A stretch of DNA of 57,561 nt from Pseudomonadota bacterium (lineage in GTDB: Bacteria; Pseudomonadota; Alphaproteobacteria; Caulobacterales; Caulobacteraceae), in the NCBI GenBank assembly GCA_023412655.1, contig JAEYNH010000019.1, positions 1-57,561 of the forward strand, read 5' to 3'. The notes under the pieces are model-generated. The model made no database searches and had not been told where the DNA came from. It saw only the letters and a program-made list of their open reading frames with translations. Made by a program: the position numbers and the translations under genes. Below, one piece after another: positions 1 to 8,405 of this stretch; positions within the stretch are counted from its first letter, which is position 1, and every line of letters begins with the position of its first letter.

Positions 1-459
1 GTGCGGACCGTGGCCGCGGCCCTGGACCGCCGGCCCCAGGGCGAGGCGGTGATCGCCGGGATGGACGCGCGCCTGGCCCGCGCCGCTGGCGCCTGGGGCA
101 GCGCCCGTGCCCTCTACATGACCCCGGGCGGCGTCACCGCCGGGCCGGGCACCCTGGTGGACGCGATCATGCGCGCGGCGGGCATGACCAATGCCGAGAC
201 CCGCCCCGGCTTCCACACCATCTCCCTGGAGCAGCTGGCGCTGGAGCCGCCCAGGACGGTCGTCCTGGGCTTCTTCGACACCTTCCAGCTTTCCGGCGAC
301 AGCTGGGGCGTCGGCCGCCACCGGGTCCTGCAGCGTACGGCCGCCGAACGCCGGGTGGCCAGCCTGCCCGGCGCCCTGCTGGGCTGTCCCGACTGGGGCG
401 CCGCCGAGGCGGTGACGCTGCTGGCCGACAACGCTCCGTCCCGGAGGAATGGGCGGTGA
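1..459 (+). CDS. ABC transporter substrate-binding protein, C-terminal part (5' partial)
   Basis: The frame is open to the left edge, so only about the last 152 codons of a periplasmic binding protein are present. The visible part looks like the C-terminal lobe of the BtuF/FecB/FepB class-III binding-protein fold: a hydrophobic strand around VVLGFFDT, an RH motif and an ending that fits the family. The stop codon overlaps the GTG start of a FecCD-type permease by 4 bp (GTGA), and an ATPase follows, so this is the binding component of a complete importer. The substrate (iron-siderophore, heme or cobalamin) cannot be decided from this fragment. The N-terminal signal peptide lies outside the window. 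Confidence 0.72.
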   Translation: MRTVAAALDRRPQGEAVIAGMDARLARAAGAWGSARALYMTPGGVTAGPGTLVDAIMRAAGMTNAETRPGFHTISLEQLALEPPRTVVLGFFDTFQLSGDSWGVGRHRVLQRTAAERRVASLPGALLGCPDWGAAEAVTLLADNAPSRRNGR

Positions 460-1442
460 GGCCGCTCACCCTCAACCTGCTGCTGGCCCTGGCGGCCCTG
501 GCCTTCGCCGTGGCCGGCGTGCTGCTGGGCGAGACCCGGCTGACGGCCGAGCAGTTCGCCCAGGCGTTCGGCGATCCGTCCTCGGGGCCAGGCGTGGTGC
601 TGTGGGAGATCCGCCTGCCGCGCACTGCCGCGGCCCTGGTGGTGGGCGCCGCCCTCGGCCTGGCCGGCGCGGTGATGCAGGGCCTGCTGCGCAACCCCCT
701 GGCCGACCCCGGCGTCCTCGGGGTTTCGGGCGGCGCCGGCCTGGGCGCGGCCCTGGCCATCTCCCTCGGCCTGGCCGGCGCGCCGGGCGCCATCGAGGCC
801 GCAGCCCTGTCGGCGGCCCTGCTGGTGGGGGTGCTGCTGACCGGCCTGGCCGCCCGGTTCCGGGAACCCGAGACCCTGATCCTGTTCGGCGTGGCCCTGT
901 CGGCCTTCCTGGGGGCGCTCACTTCGCTGGTGTTCAACCTCTCGCCGTCCCCGGTGACGCTGGCCGAGGTGTTCGCCTGGCTGCTCGGCTCGGTGGCCAA
1001 CCGCGACTGGATGGACATCGCCCGCCAGGCCCCCGCCTTGCTGGTGGGGGCGGGGCTCTGCCTCTACGCCGCCCGGGGCCTCGTCATGCTCACCCTTGGC
1101 GAGGAGGCGGCGGCGCTTTCCGGCCTGCCGATGGCCCGGCTGCGGACCGCCGCCGTCGCTGGCGCTTCGCTGCTCACCGGCGCGTCGGTGGCGATGGCCG
1201 GCATCGTCGGCTTCGTGGGACTGGCCGCGCCCCATCTGGTGCGCGCCGGGGCAGGGGGCGATCCTGGCCGCGTGCTGCTGCCCTCGGCGCTGGCCGGCGC
1301 CGTCCTCCTGGCGGCGGCGGATCTCGCCGCCCGCCTGATCCCCACCGACCTCGAGCTGAAGCTGGGGGTCGTCACCGCCCTGTTCGGCGCCCCGCTGTTC
1401 GGCCTCATCGCCTGGCGGGCGGCCCGGAGCTGGCGCGGATGA
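456..1442 (+). CDS. FecCD/BtuC-family ABC transporter permease
   Basis: A 328-residue, highly hydrophobic protein with the length and features of the FecCD/BtuC permease family (about ten transmembrane helices). Visible hallmarks are the early segment with WEIRLPRT, the following GAALGLAGAVMQGLLRNPLADPG block, and the coupling-helix region around GFVGLAAPHLVR near residue 250. It would form the homodimeric inner-membrane channel for a ferric-siderophore, heme or cobalamin. The GTG start overlaps the stop of the binding protein and its own TGA overlaps the ATG of the ATPase, so all three subunits are probably translationally coupled. Confidence 0.93.
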   Translation: MRPLTLNLLLALAALAFAVAGVLLGETRLTAEQFAQAFGDPSSGPGVVLWEIRLPRTAAALVVGAALGLAGAVMQGLLRNPLADPGVLGVSGGAGLGAALAISLGLAGAPGAIEAAALSAALLVGVLLTGLAARFREPETLILFGVALSAFLGALTSLVFNLSPSPVTLAEVFAWLLGSVANRDWMDIARQAPALLVGAGLCLYAARGLVMLTLGEEAAALSGLPMARLRTAAVAGASLLTGASVAMAGIVGFVGLAAPHLVRAGAGGDPGRVLLPSALAGAVLLAAADLAARLIPTDLELKLGVVTALFGAPLFGLIAWRAARSWRG

Positions 1443-2194
1443 CCCCGGCCCTGGCCCTTCACGGCGCCGTGGTCCGCCGCGGCGAGGCCCTGGCGCTGGA
1501 TGGCGTCAGCCTGCAGGTGCTGCCCGGCGAGATCCTGGGCATCGTCGGCGCCAACGGCTCGGGCAAGACCACCCTGCTGCGGGCCGGTCTTGGCCTCGTG
1601 CGCCTCGCGGCGGGCCGCGCCGAACTCGCCGGGCGCGAGGTGCGCACGCTCTCCGACCCGGAACGCGCCCGGCTCGCCGGCTACCTGCCCCAGGAGCGGC
1701 ACGTGGGCTGGAACATGACCGCCGAGCGGATCGCCAGCCTCGGCGCGGCCCACCTTCGCCCGGCCGAGGCCCGACGGCGGGCCGGCCTGGCCCTTGGGCG
1801 GGTCGGCCTGACTGCGCTCAAGGATCGCGGCGTGCTGGAGATGTCGGGCGGCGAGCGCGCCCGGGTGCTGCTGGCCCGGCTGCTGGCCACCGAGGCCCCG
1901 CTGCTGGTGACGGACGAGCCCATCGCCGGCCTCGATCCTGACGCCCAGCTGCTGGCCCTGGACCTGCTGCGGGAAGAGGCGGGGCAGGGCCGCGCCGTGG
2001 CGTTCACCCTGCACGACCTCGCCCTGGCGGCCCGTTACTGCGACCGGCTGGCGGTGCTCAGCCGTGGCCGGATCATCGCCGACGGCTCGCCTGATGAGGC
2101 CCTCACGCCGGAGGTGCTGGCTGAGGCCTTCGGCCTGGCCGGGCGGCTTGAGTTCACGCCCGAAGGGCCGGTGCTTGTGGCCCGTCGCCGCTAG
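1439..2194 (+). CDS. ABC transporter ATP-binding protein (FecE/BtuD type)
   Basis: A 251-residue ATPase starting at the ATG that overlaps the permease stop (ATGA). Walker A GANGSGKTT is at residues 37-45. The signature is MSGGE rather than the usual LSGGQ. Walker B is LLVTDEP, followed by a D-loop (GLD) and an H-loop histidine in FTLHDL. It would energise the FecCD permease next to it. The open frame extends far upstream inside the permease gene, but only this start gives a normal-sized protein with the Walker A at the expected place. Its TAG stop and the stop of the convergent slt gene overlap (CTAG), so the two genes share their ends. Confidence 0.93.
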   Translation: MTPALALHGAVVRRGEALALDGVSLQVLPGEILGIVGANGSGKTTLLRAGLGLVRLAAGRAELAGREVRTLSDPERARLAGYLPQERHVGWNMTAERIASLGAAHLRPAEARRRAGLALGRVGLTALKDRGVLEMSGGERARVLLARLLATEAPLLVTDEPIAGLDPDAQLLALDLLREEAGQGRAVAFTLHDLALAARYCDRLAVLSRGRIIADGSPDEALTPEVLAEAFGLAGRLEFTPEGPVLVARRR

Positions 2195-4293
2195 GGCGTG
2201 GCGGTCTGCATCGCCCCCGAAGCCGGATAGCCGTAGCCCCCGCGCTTGAGGTCGCTGGAGAGGGTGATCGGGGCCGAGCCGCCATTCAGCTTGGCCCGGT
2301 AGACCTGCATGTTCTCCATCACCCGCATCACATAGTTCCGGGTCTCGGAGAAGGGGATGCACTCGATGAAGTCGAGCGGATCGGTGGAGCTGGTCCGCGG
2401 GTCGCCGCACATGGCGATCCATTGGGGCGGCCGGCCGGGACCGGCGTTGTAGCCCGCGGCCGCCAGGACGTACGAGCCCGAGAACCGGTTCACCAGCTGC
2501 CCCAGGAAGGCCGACCCCAGGCGCATGTTGTGGTCCGGTTCCCAGAGCATCTCGGTGGAATGGTTGACGCCGATCTGCCGGGCCACCGTCGCCGCCGTGG
2601 CTGGCAGCAGCTGCATCATCCCGCGGGCGTCGGCGTGGCTGCGCACCCTGGGATCGAAACCGCTTTCCTGTCGGGTGATGCCCAGCACCAGCGCCGGCTC
2701 GGGCGCGCCCACCACCTGCGGCGGGGTCCGCTGGGGATAGCCCCGGTCGGCCAGGATCAGGCCGCGTTGCGCCGCCGCCCGGACGATCCGCATGGAGGTG
2801 TCCTGGTCGCCGGCGTTGCGGGCCATGTCGACCAGCAGCGCCGCTTCCTGGGTGGTCGGCACGATGTCGTCCAGATAGAGCGCGAAGACCCGGAACAGGT
2901 CGCGCTGGCCCTGATTGACCAGCAGCCGGGCCGCCTGCACCGGCTCGCGGGCCTCGAACTGGGCCCGATCGGCGGCGGTGGGCTCGGGGTCCCGCGGCAG
3001 GGTCATGCGCCGCCCGACCTTCTCGGCGGCCAACTGGCCATAGAAGGTCGTCAGGTGCTGGGCGCCCTGGTTGTAGAAGGCCTGGGCCGCGGCGGTGTCG
3101 CCCCGGGCCTCGGCGGCGCGGCCCTGCCAGTAGTGGGCCCGGCCCCGGGTGATCGGCGAGGAGCCGATCCGCTCCAGGTTGGCGAAGTGGCGGGCGGCGG
3201 TGGCCGGATCGTTCAGGCGGCTGAGGGCGATCCAGCCGGCGTAGAACTCGGCGTCGGCGGCGTCCGCGCCCGAGGTCAGGCCCGAGTTGGCCGCCGCCTG
3301 ATAGGCGCCCCGCCAGTTGCCGTTGCGGATCGCCGCCAGGGTCAGCCGCAGGCGCTCGTACCAGATGCGGTCGGCCTGTTCCGGCGTCACCATCGTCTTG
3401 GGGAAGTTGCCCACCTGGGCCAGGGCCAGGATGTCCATGCCCTTGCGGCGCAGGTAGCCGGCCTGTTCGAAGGCCACGCCCGGCGAAGCCTGGTCGGCGG
3501 GCGACAGGGCCGAATAGAGCTGGCTTGCGTTGGGGGCGTCCGAGCGCAGGGCGATTCGCGCCAGGGCGGCGGGCTGCCGGTCGAGCGGCAGCAGGGCCAC
3601 CATGTCCCGCGCCGCCGGTCCCTGCGCCCCATACAGCAGGATGTCGGCCCGGCGCAGGTGGTCTTCCGGCGTGAAGACGTCGGGGAAGCGCGCCAGCATC
3701 GAGCGTTGGGCGTCGGCCTCGAAGCTCTTGGTGGTCCACCAGGCGCGCAGCAGGTTCTGTGCCGCCTGGGCCTGGCCCTGCATCCGGTAGGCCGAGGCCA
3801 GGGCGATGGCGCCGTAGGCGGTCTGCGGCTCCTGGCCGTCGAACCAGGCGATGATCTCGGCCGGGCTCTTGCCCGACGTCTCCAGCAGCCTTTCGGCGGC
3901 GGCCTGGCGGCGCGCGGCCCGCGGCCAGCCCTCCAGCGCTCGGCGGGCGGCGTCCAGCTCGTAGAAGCCCAGCGATTCGGCGGCGCCGTCGACGAGGGCC
4001 CAGGTGGCCGTCTTCTTGGCGATCGGGTCGCTGATTCCGGCGATGGCCGCCCGGGCGCCGGTGACGTCGCCGCGTCGGGCCGAGGCCAGGGCGCCGGCGA
4101 ACAGGGTCTGGTCGGAAGGGCTCAGCGCCCGGCTGACGCCGGGAGTCACGGGCGCTGGCGCGCTTTGCGGCGCCGCCGCTGGCGTCTGGCGAATGAGCTC
4201 GGCGATAGGGTCGGCCGGCTGCGCGCGGGCGACGGCGGCGGCCATCACGATGAGGCTTGCGGCGAGGAACGCTTTGCGGGTCTTGGAGTCCAA
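2191..4293 (-). CDS. slt: Soluble lytic murein transglycosylase (Slt70 type)
   Basis: About 700 residues with an N-terminal signal peptide (hydrophobic stretch ending VARAQ), a long alpha-helical superhelical region rich in TPR/Sel1-like repeats, and a C-terminal GH23 lytic transglycosylase domain. The catalytic glutamate lies in RQESGFDP at about residue 543, followed by GMMQLLP and the AAGYNAGPGRPP motif typical of family 1A enzymes. It cleaves peptidoglycan in the periplasm, forming 1,6-anhydromuropeptides. The start is uncertain. A TTG at 4293 is chosen because a GGGGGAG stretch lies directly before it; an in-frame TTG at 4308 has no visible ribosome-binding site. It is divergent from dapA, as in Caulobacter-type genomes. 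Confidence 0.93.
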   Translation of the reverse strand: MDSKTRKAFLAASLIVMAAAVARAQPADPIAELIRQTPAAAPQSAPAPVTPGVSRALSPSDQTLFAGALASARRGDVTGARAAIAGISDPIAKKTATWALVDGAAESLGFYELDAARRALEGWPRAARRQAAAERLLETSGKSPAEIIAWFDGQEPQTAYGAIALASAYRMQGQAQAAQNLLRAWWTTKSFEADAQRSMLARFPDVFTPEDHLRRADILLYGAQGPAARDMVALLPLDRQPAALARIALRSDAPNASQLYSALSPADQASPGVAFEQAGYLRRKGMDILALAQVGNFPKTMVTPEQADRIWYERLRLTLAAIRNGNWRGAYQAAANSGLTSGADAADAEFYAGWIALSRLNDPATAARHFANLERIGSSPITRGRAHYWQGRAAEARGDTAAAQAFYNQGAQHLTTFYGQLAAEKVGRRMTLPRDPEPTAADRAQFEAREPVQAARLLVNQGQRDLFRVFALYLDDIVPTTQEAALLVDMARNAGDQDTSMRIVRAAAQRGLILADRGYPQRTPPQVVGAPEPALVLGITRQESGFDPRVRSHADARGMMQLLPATAATVARQIGVNHSTEMLWEPDHNMRLGSAFLGQLVNRFSGSYVLAAAGYNAGPGRPPQWIAMCGDPRTSSTDPLDFIECIPFSETRNYVMRVMENMQVYRAKLNGGSAPITLSSDLKRGGYGYPASGAMQTATP

Positions 4294-4330
4294 CCTCTCC
4301 CCCGACAATCAAACTGACGCGGAATCGACA

Positions 4331-4358
4331 TTGCGGGCTTGGCCCACGCCAACATATT
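4331..4358 (+). promoter_or_regulatory. Possible dapA promoter
   Basis: TTGCGG at 4331-4336 and CATATT at 4353-4358 are separated by 16 bp in the divergent slt/dapA gap. Each box matches the sigma-70 consensus at only four of six positions, so this is a weak assignment. Confidence 0.3.
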
Positions 4359-4416
4359 GTCCGCCCAAATCTGAACGTCGCCCCAACAAGCGACCCTTCA
4401 CGGCAATTTGCACACC

Positions 4417-5304
4417 ATGTCCGAACCCATGTTCCGGGGCGTCCTTCCGGCGCTCGTCACTCCGTTCCGCAACGGCGAGGTCGATGAAGACGCCTTCGTA
4501 GCGCTGGTCGAGCGCCAGATCGCGGGCGGCGTCCACGGCCTGGTGCCGGTCGGGACGACGGGCGAGACGGCGACCCTCAGCCACGAAGAGCATCGCCGGG
4601 TCGTCGAGCTCTGCGTCCAGACCGCCCGCGGCCGCGTGCCGGTGATCGCCGGCGCCGGATCCAATTCCACGGCCGAGGCGATCGAACTGGTCCGGCACGC
4701 CAAGGCCATCGGCGCCGACGCCGCCCTGGTGGTCACGCCCTACTACAACCGCCCCAGCCAGGAGGGCCTCTACGCCCACTACAAGGCGATCAACGACGCC
4801 GTTCAGCTGCCGGTGCTGGTCTACAACGTGCCGGCCCGGACCAGCGTGGACATCTCCAACGCCACCCTGGCGCGCCTGGCCAAGCTCCCCAACATCGTCG
4901 GCATCAAGGACGCCACGGGCGATGTGCCCCGCGCCAGCCTTCAGCGCCTGGACTGCGGCGAGGACTGGACCCTGCTGTCCGGGAACGACGACGGCGGCCT
5001 CGGCTACATGGCCCACGGCGGCCACGGCTGCATCTCGGTGACCTGCAACGTCGCCCCCGAACAGTGCGCCGACTTCTACAACGCCATCATGGCCGGCGAC
5101 TGGGCCGCCGCCCTGGCGGGCCAGGACCGCCTGATCCGTCTGCACAAGGCGCTGTTCGCCGACGCTTCGCCCGCGCCCACCAAGTTCGCCCTCGCGCATC
5201 TGGGTCTGTGCACGGAAGAGACCCGCCTTCCGATCACCCCGTGTTCCGAAGCGGCCCGCGCCGAGGTGCTGGCCGGGCTGCGGGACGCCGGCCTGACTGA
5301 CTGA
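4417..5304 (+). CDS. dapA: 4-hydroxy-tetrahydrodipicolinate synthase
   Basis: A 295-residue TIM-barrel enzyme condensing pyruvate with aspartate semialdehyde in the lysine/diaminopimelate pathway, which feeds peptidoglycan synthesis. The N-terminal FRGVLPALVTPF, the TTGETATL motif, the catalytic tyrosine in VYNVPART (Y136) and the Schiff-base lysine in IVGIKDATGD (K164) are all present. ATG 4417 gives the usual family length; a TTG nine bases upstream is in frame but less likely. smpB follows after one base, and the downstream genes are also overlapped or nearly so, suggesting one transcript. Confidence 0.97.
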   Translation: MSEPMFRGVLPALVTPFRNGEVDEDAFVALVERQIAGGVHGLVPVGTTGETATLSHEEHRRVVELCVQTARGRVPVIAGAGSNSTAEAIELVRHAKAIGADAALVVTPYYNRPSQEGLYAHYKAINDAVQLPVLVYNVPARTSVDISNATLARLAKLPNIVGIKDATGDVPRASLQRLDCGEDWTLLSGNDDGGLGYMAHGGHGCISVTCNVAPEQCADFYNAIMAGDWAAALAGQDRLIRLHKALFADASPAPTKFALAHLGLCTEETRLPITPCSEAARAEVLAGLRDAGLTD

Positions 5305-5305
5305 G

Positions 5306-5764
5306 ATGGCCGGCAAGCTCATCGCCGAGAACCGCAGGGCGCGGTTTGACTACTTCCTCGAACAGACCTTCGAGGCGGGCATCGCCCTGACCGGGTCCGA
5401 GGTGAAGAGCCTGCGCAACGGCCGGGCCAACATCGCCGAGAGCTATGCGGCGGTGGAGGGCGACGAGATCGTGCTGATCAACGCCGACATCCCGCCCTAT
5501 GCCCAGGCCGGTCCCCACTTCAACCATGAGCCCCGCCGGCCGCGGAAGCTGCTGATGAAGCGCCGCGAGATCGACCGGCTGATCGGCGCCGTTCAGCGGG
5601 AAGGGCGGACCATCATCCCGACCCGGCTCTACTGGAGCGACAAGGGCCTGGCCAAGCTCGAGATCGCCCTCGCCAAGGGCAAGCAGAACCACGACAAGCG
5701 CCAGGCCACCGCCGAGCGCGACTGGCAGCGCGACAAGGCCCGCCTGCTGCGCGACCGCGGATGA
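5306..5764 (+). CDS. smpB: SsrA-binding protein SmpB
   Basis: A 152-residue small protein B, which binds tmRNA and brings it to stalled ribosomes. The AENRRARFDYFLEQTFEAG start, GSEVKSLRNG, NADIPPY, the PRKLLMK segment and a basic C-terminal tail (KRQATAERDWQRDKARLL) match the family throughout, and the length is normal. It begins one base after dapA and its stop overlaps the next gene's ATG (ATGA). The tmRNA gene itself is not in the window. Confidence 0.97.
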   Translation: MAGKLIAENRRARFDYFLEQTFEAGIALTGSEVKSLRNGRANIAESYAAVEGDEIVLINADIPPYAQAGPHFNHEPRRPRKLLMKRREIDRLIGAVQREGRTIIPTRLYWSDKGLAKLEIALAKGKQNHDKRQATAERDWQRDKARLLRDRG

Positions 5765-6564
5765 CGGGAGCCGCCGAGGTCGAGGCCATCGAACGGGCCA
5801 CGGTCGCGGCGGTGGCGCCGCCGCAGGTGCTGGAGATCGACGGTTGGCTGGCCCCGCTGGACGCCGGGAGCGTCGGGCGCGCCCGCTCGGCCGTTCCGCT
5901 GACGCACCAGGCCTCGCCCGCGGCGCTGGACGCGGTGATCGAGGCCTACCGCGCCGCTTGCCTGCCGCCCGCCTTCCGCATCGCCGACGTGGACGGGCTC
6001 GGCCCCGTGCGCGCGGCGCTGCAGGCCCACGGCTTCTCTCCCGCCAAGCCCACCTGGGTGAAGACCGCCGAGGCCCTGACCCTTTCCGGCTTCTGCGAGC
6101 CCCGGGCCGAGCTGCTGGAGGCGCCTGACGCGGCCTGGGGCGAGGTGTTCCTGGGGGAGGGCTTCGACCCGCAGGACGGCGCCGACCGCGTGCGCGTCCT
6201 GACGCGCTCTCCGGACGCCCTGTTCGGCGCCGTGCGGGAGGATGGCCGGACCCTGGCTGTGGGGGCGGTGAGCTTCGGCCACGGCTGGGCCGGGATCCAC
6301 GGGATGCGCACCGCGCTCGCCGCCCGCGGGCGGGGCTATGCCGGGCGCCTGCTGGCGGCCTTTGGCGGCGCGGCCCTGGCCAGGGACGTGCGGCGCGTCT
6401 TCCTGCAGGTGGAGGAGTCCAATCCCGCCCGCAGCCTCTATCGCAAGGCCGGCTTCGAGGCCGTCTGGCGCTACCGCTATGGCAGCAAAGCTGACCAAGA
6501 ATTCACTTCCGGCGCAAAGCGCCGGCGCCTAGACCTTCAGGCAATGCCCTGGGGGACTCCATGA
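5761..6564 (+). CDS. GNAT-family N-acetyltransferase
   Basis: 267 residues. The C-terminal half is a recognisable GNAT domain: an acetyl-CoA loop region RGRGYAGRLLAAF (about 190-202), then VFLQVEESNPARSLYRKAGFEAVWRYRY, the classic end of the fold. The N-terminal half is more divergent and could be a second, degenerate GNAT-like domain, as in two-domain acetyltransferases. The acceptor is unknown. The start overlaps smpB and the stop overlaps the DUF885 gene (both ATGA), so it is part of the dapA-smpB transcript. Confidence 0.82.
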   Translation: MTGAAEVEAIERATVAAVAPPQVLEIDGWLAPLDAGSVGRARSAVPLTHQASPAALDAVIEAYRAACLPPAFRIADVDGLGPVRAALQAHGFSPAKPTWVKTAEALTLSGFCEPRAELLEAPDAAWGEVFLGEGFDPQDGADRVRVLTRSPDALFGAVREDGRTLAVGAVSFGHGWAGIHGMRTALAARGRGYAGRLLAAFGGAALARDVRRVFLQVEESNPARSLYRKAGFEAVWRYRYGSKADQEFTSGAKRRRLDLQAMPWGTP

Positions 6565-8402
6565 TCCGCACCGCCTGTTCCGCGCTGGCGCTGAGCGCCG
6601 CCATGTTCGCTGCGCCCGCCTTCGCCCAAGCCCAACCGGCCGCGTCCGCCGCTCAGGCCCCGGCCGCCGCGCCCGCCCAGTCCGAGGACGCCCGCCTCGC
6701 CGCCTTCTTCCAGGAAGCCTTCCTGGAGAGCGCCCGCCTCAGCCCCGAAACCCTCAGCCAGCTCGGCATGAAGGAGCGCTACGGCGAGCTGGGCGACTAC
6801 ACCAAGGCCGGGCAGGATCGGCAGCTCGCCGTCGCCGAGGCCCAGCTGGCCCGCATGAAGCGCGACTTCGACCGCGCCAGGCTCAGCGACAGCGCCAAGG
6901 TCAGCTACGACCTGTTCGAGAAGTCGGTCGCCACCCAGCGCATCTTCGACAAGTGGTACTGGCAGAACTACGCGGTGACCTCCACCGGCGGCAGCCTGGA
7001 CCAGATCCCGGTGATGCTGATCAACATCCACCGCGTGGACAATGTCGACGACGCCGAGGCCTACGTCTCGCGCCTGCGCGCCGTGGAGCGGGTGGCGGGC
7101 GAGGTCAGCGCCGACATCGACCAGCGCAGCGACAAGGGCTTCCTGCCGCCGGCCTTCGTCTTCGGCCGGGTGATCCCCGACGCCCAGAACCAACTCAAGG
7201 GCGCTCCGTTCGACGCCGGTCCTGATCACGCCGTCTGGGCCGACTTCAAGAAGAAGGTGGCCGCCCTCGACGCCGATCCGGCCACCAAGGCGCGCCTGCT
7301 GAAGGATGGCGAGGCCGCCCTGAAGACGAGCTGGGCCAACGGCTATCGCCGCTACATCGCCGCCCTGGAGCGGATGCAGGCCAAGGCGACCACCGTGAAC
7401 GGCGTCTGGGCCCTACCGCAGGGCGAGGCCTTCTACGGCGACCTGCTGTCGTTCTACACGACCACGCCGCTCACCGCCGATCAGATCCATCAGATCGGCC
7501 TGTCGGAAGTGGCACGCATCCGCGCGGAGATGGAGCAGATCAAGGACAAGGTGGGCTTCAAGGGCACGCTGGCCGAGTTCTTCGCCCACATGAAGACGGA
7601 CCCGAAGTTCCGCTATCCGAACACCGAGGCCGGCAAGCAGCAGTACCTGGCGGACGCCAAGCAGATCATCGCCACCTACATGGCCACCGCCGCCGACAAG
7701 CAGTTCTCGGCGCTGCCCAAGGGCGCGCTGGACGTTCGCGCGGTGGAGCCGTTCCGCGAGAAGACCGCCTCGGTCGCCTTCTACAACCCGGGCACGCCGG
7801 ACGGCTCCCGGCCCGGCATCTTCTACGTGAACCTCTCGGACATGACCCAGGTGTTCAAGCCGCAGCTGGAGGCAATCGCCTACCACGAGGGCGCGCCCGG
7901 GCATCACTTCCAGATCGCCCGCGCGCTGGAACAGACGGACCTGCCGATGTTCCGCCGCTACGCCTACCAGGGCGCCTACCAGGAGGGCTGGGGCCTCTAC
8001 GCCGAGAAGCTGGGCAAGGAGGCGGGCTTCTACCAGGACCCCTATGCCGACTTCGGCCGTCTCTCGCTGGAGATCTGGCGCGCCGCCCGCCTGGTGCTGG
8101 ACACCGGCATCCACGCCAAGCGTTGGACCCGTGACCAGGCCGTCCAGTACATGCGCGACAACACCCTGAACTCCGAGCGCGACATCCAGAGCGAGATCGA
8201 CCGCTACTTCACCAGCCCGGGCCAGGCGACGAGCTACAAGATCGGCCAGCTGCGCATCAGCGAGCTGCGGGCCAAGGCCCAGAAGGCGCTGGGCCCGAAG
8301 TTCGACATCCGCGCCTTCCACGAGGCGGTGCTGGCCGCCGGCGCCATCCCGCTGGACGTGCTGGAACAGCGGGTGGACGCCTACATCGCCAGCGCCAGCT
8401 AG
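6561..8402 (+). CDS. Exported DUF885 family zinc hydrolase
   Basis: 613 residues with an N-terminal signal peptide (hydrophobic to AFAQA) and the DUF885 domain. The motif HEGAPGHH at residues 442-449 is the zinc-binding signature, and YQEGWGLYAEKLG follows about 30 residues later and would supply the next acidic ligand. Members are periplasmic or extracytoplasmic proteins of uncertain substrate, probably peptidases of a thermolysin-like (gluzincin) fold. The gene is coupled to the GNAT gene by a 4-bp overlap. A convergent peptidase gene starts only three bases past its stop. Confidence 0.9.
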   Translation: MIRTACSALALSAAMFAAPAFAQAQPAASAAQAPAAAPAQSEDARLAAFFQEAFLESARLSPETLSQLGMKERYGELGDYTKAGQDRQLAVAEAQLARMKRDFDRARLSDSAKVSYDLFEKSVATQRIFDKWYWQNYAVTSTGGSLDQIPVMLINIHRVDNVDDAEAYVSRLRAVERVAGEVSADIDQRSDKGFLPPAFVFGRVIPDAQNQLKGAPFDAGPDHAVWADFKKKVAALDADPATKARLLKDGEAALKTSWANGYRRYIAALERMQAKATTVNGVWALPQGEAFYGDLLSFYTTTPLTADQIHQIGLSEVARIRAEMEQIKDKVGFKGTLAEFFAHMKTDPKFRYPNTEAGKQQYLADAKQIIATYMATAADKQFSALPKGALDVRAVEPFREKTASVAFYNPGTPDGSRPGIFYVNLSDMTQVFKPQLEAIAYHEGAPGHHFQIARALEQTDLPMFRRYAYQGAYQEGWGLYAEKLGKEAGFYQDPYADFGRLSLEIWRAARLVLDTGIHAKRWTRDQAVQYMRDNTLNSERDIQSEIDRYFTSPGQATSYKIGQLRISELRAKAQKALGPKFDIRAFHEAVLAAGAIPLDVLEQRVDAYIASAS

Positions 8403-8405
8403 CGG

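Noticed and set aside
1..60. Possible cobalamin link between the importer at the left edge and nrdJ at the right edge
   Set aside because: The importer's substrate is undetermined and both 5' regions, where a cobalamin riboswitch would lie, are outside the window.
1064..4312. A 1082-codon open frame on the minus strand across the ABC transporter and slt region
   Set aside because: It is an out-of-frame shadow of slt and the ATPase/permease genes, created by the lack of stops in GC-rich DNA; its translation is Arg/Gly/Pro-rich with no domain.
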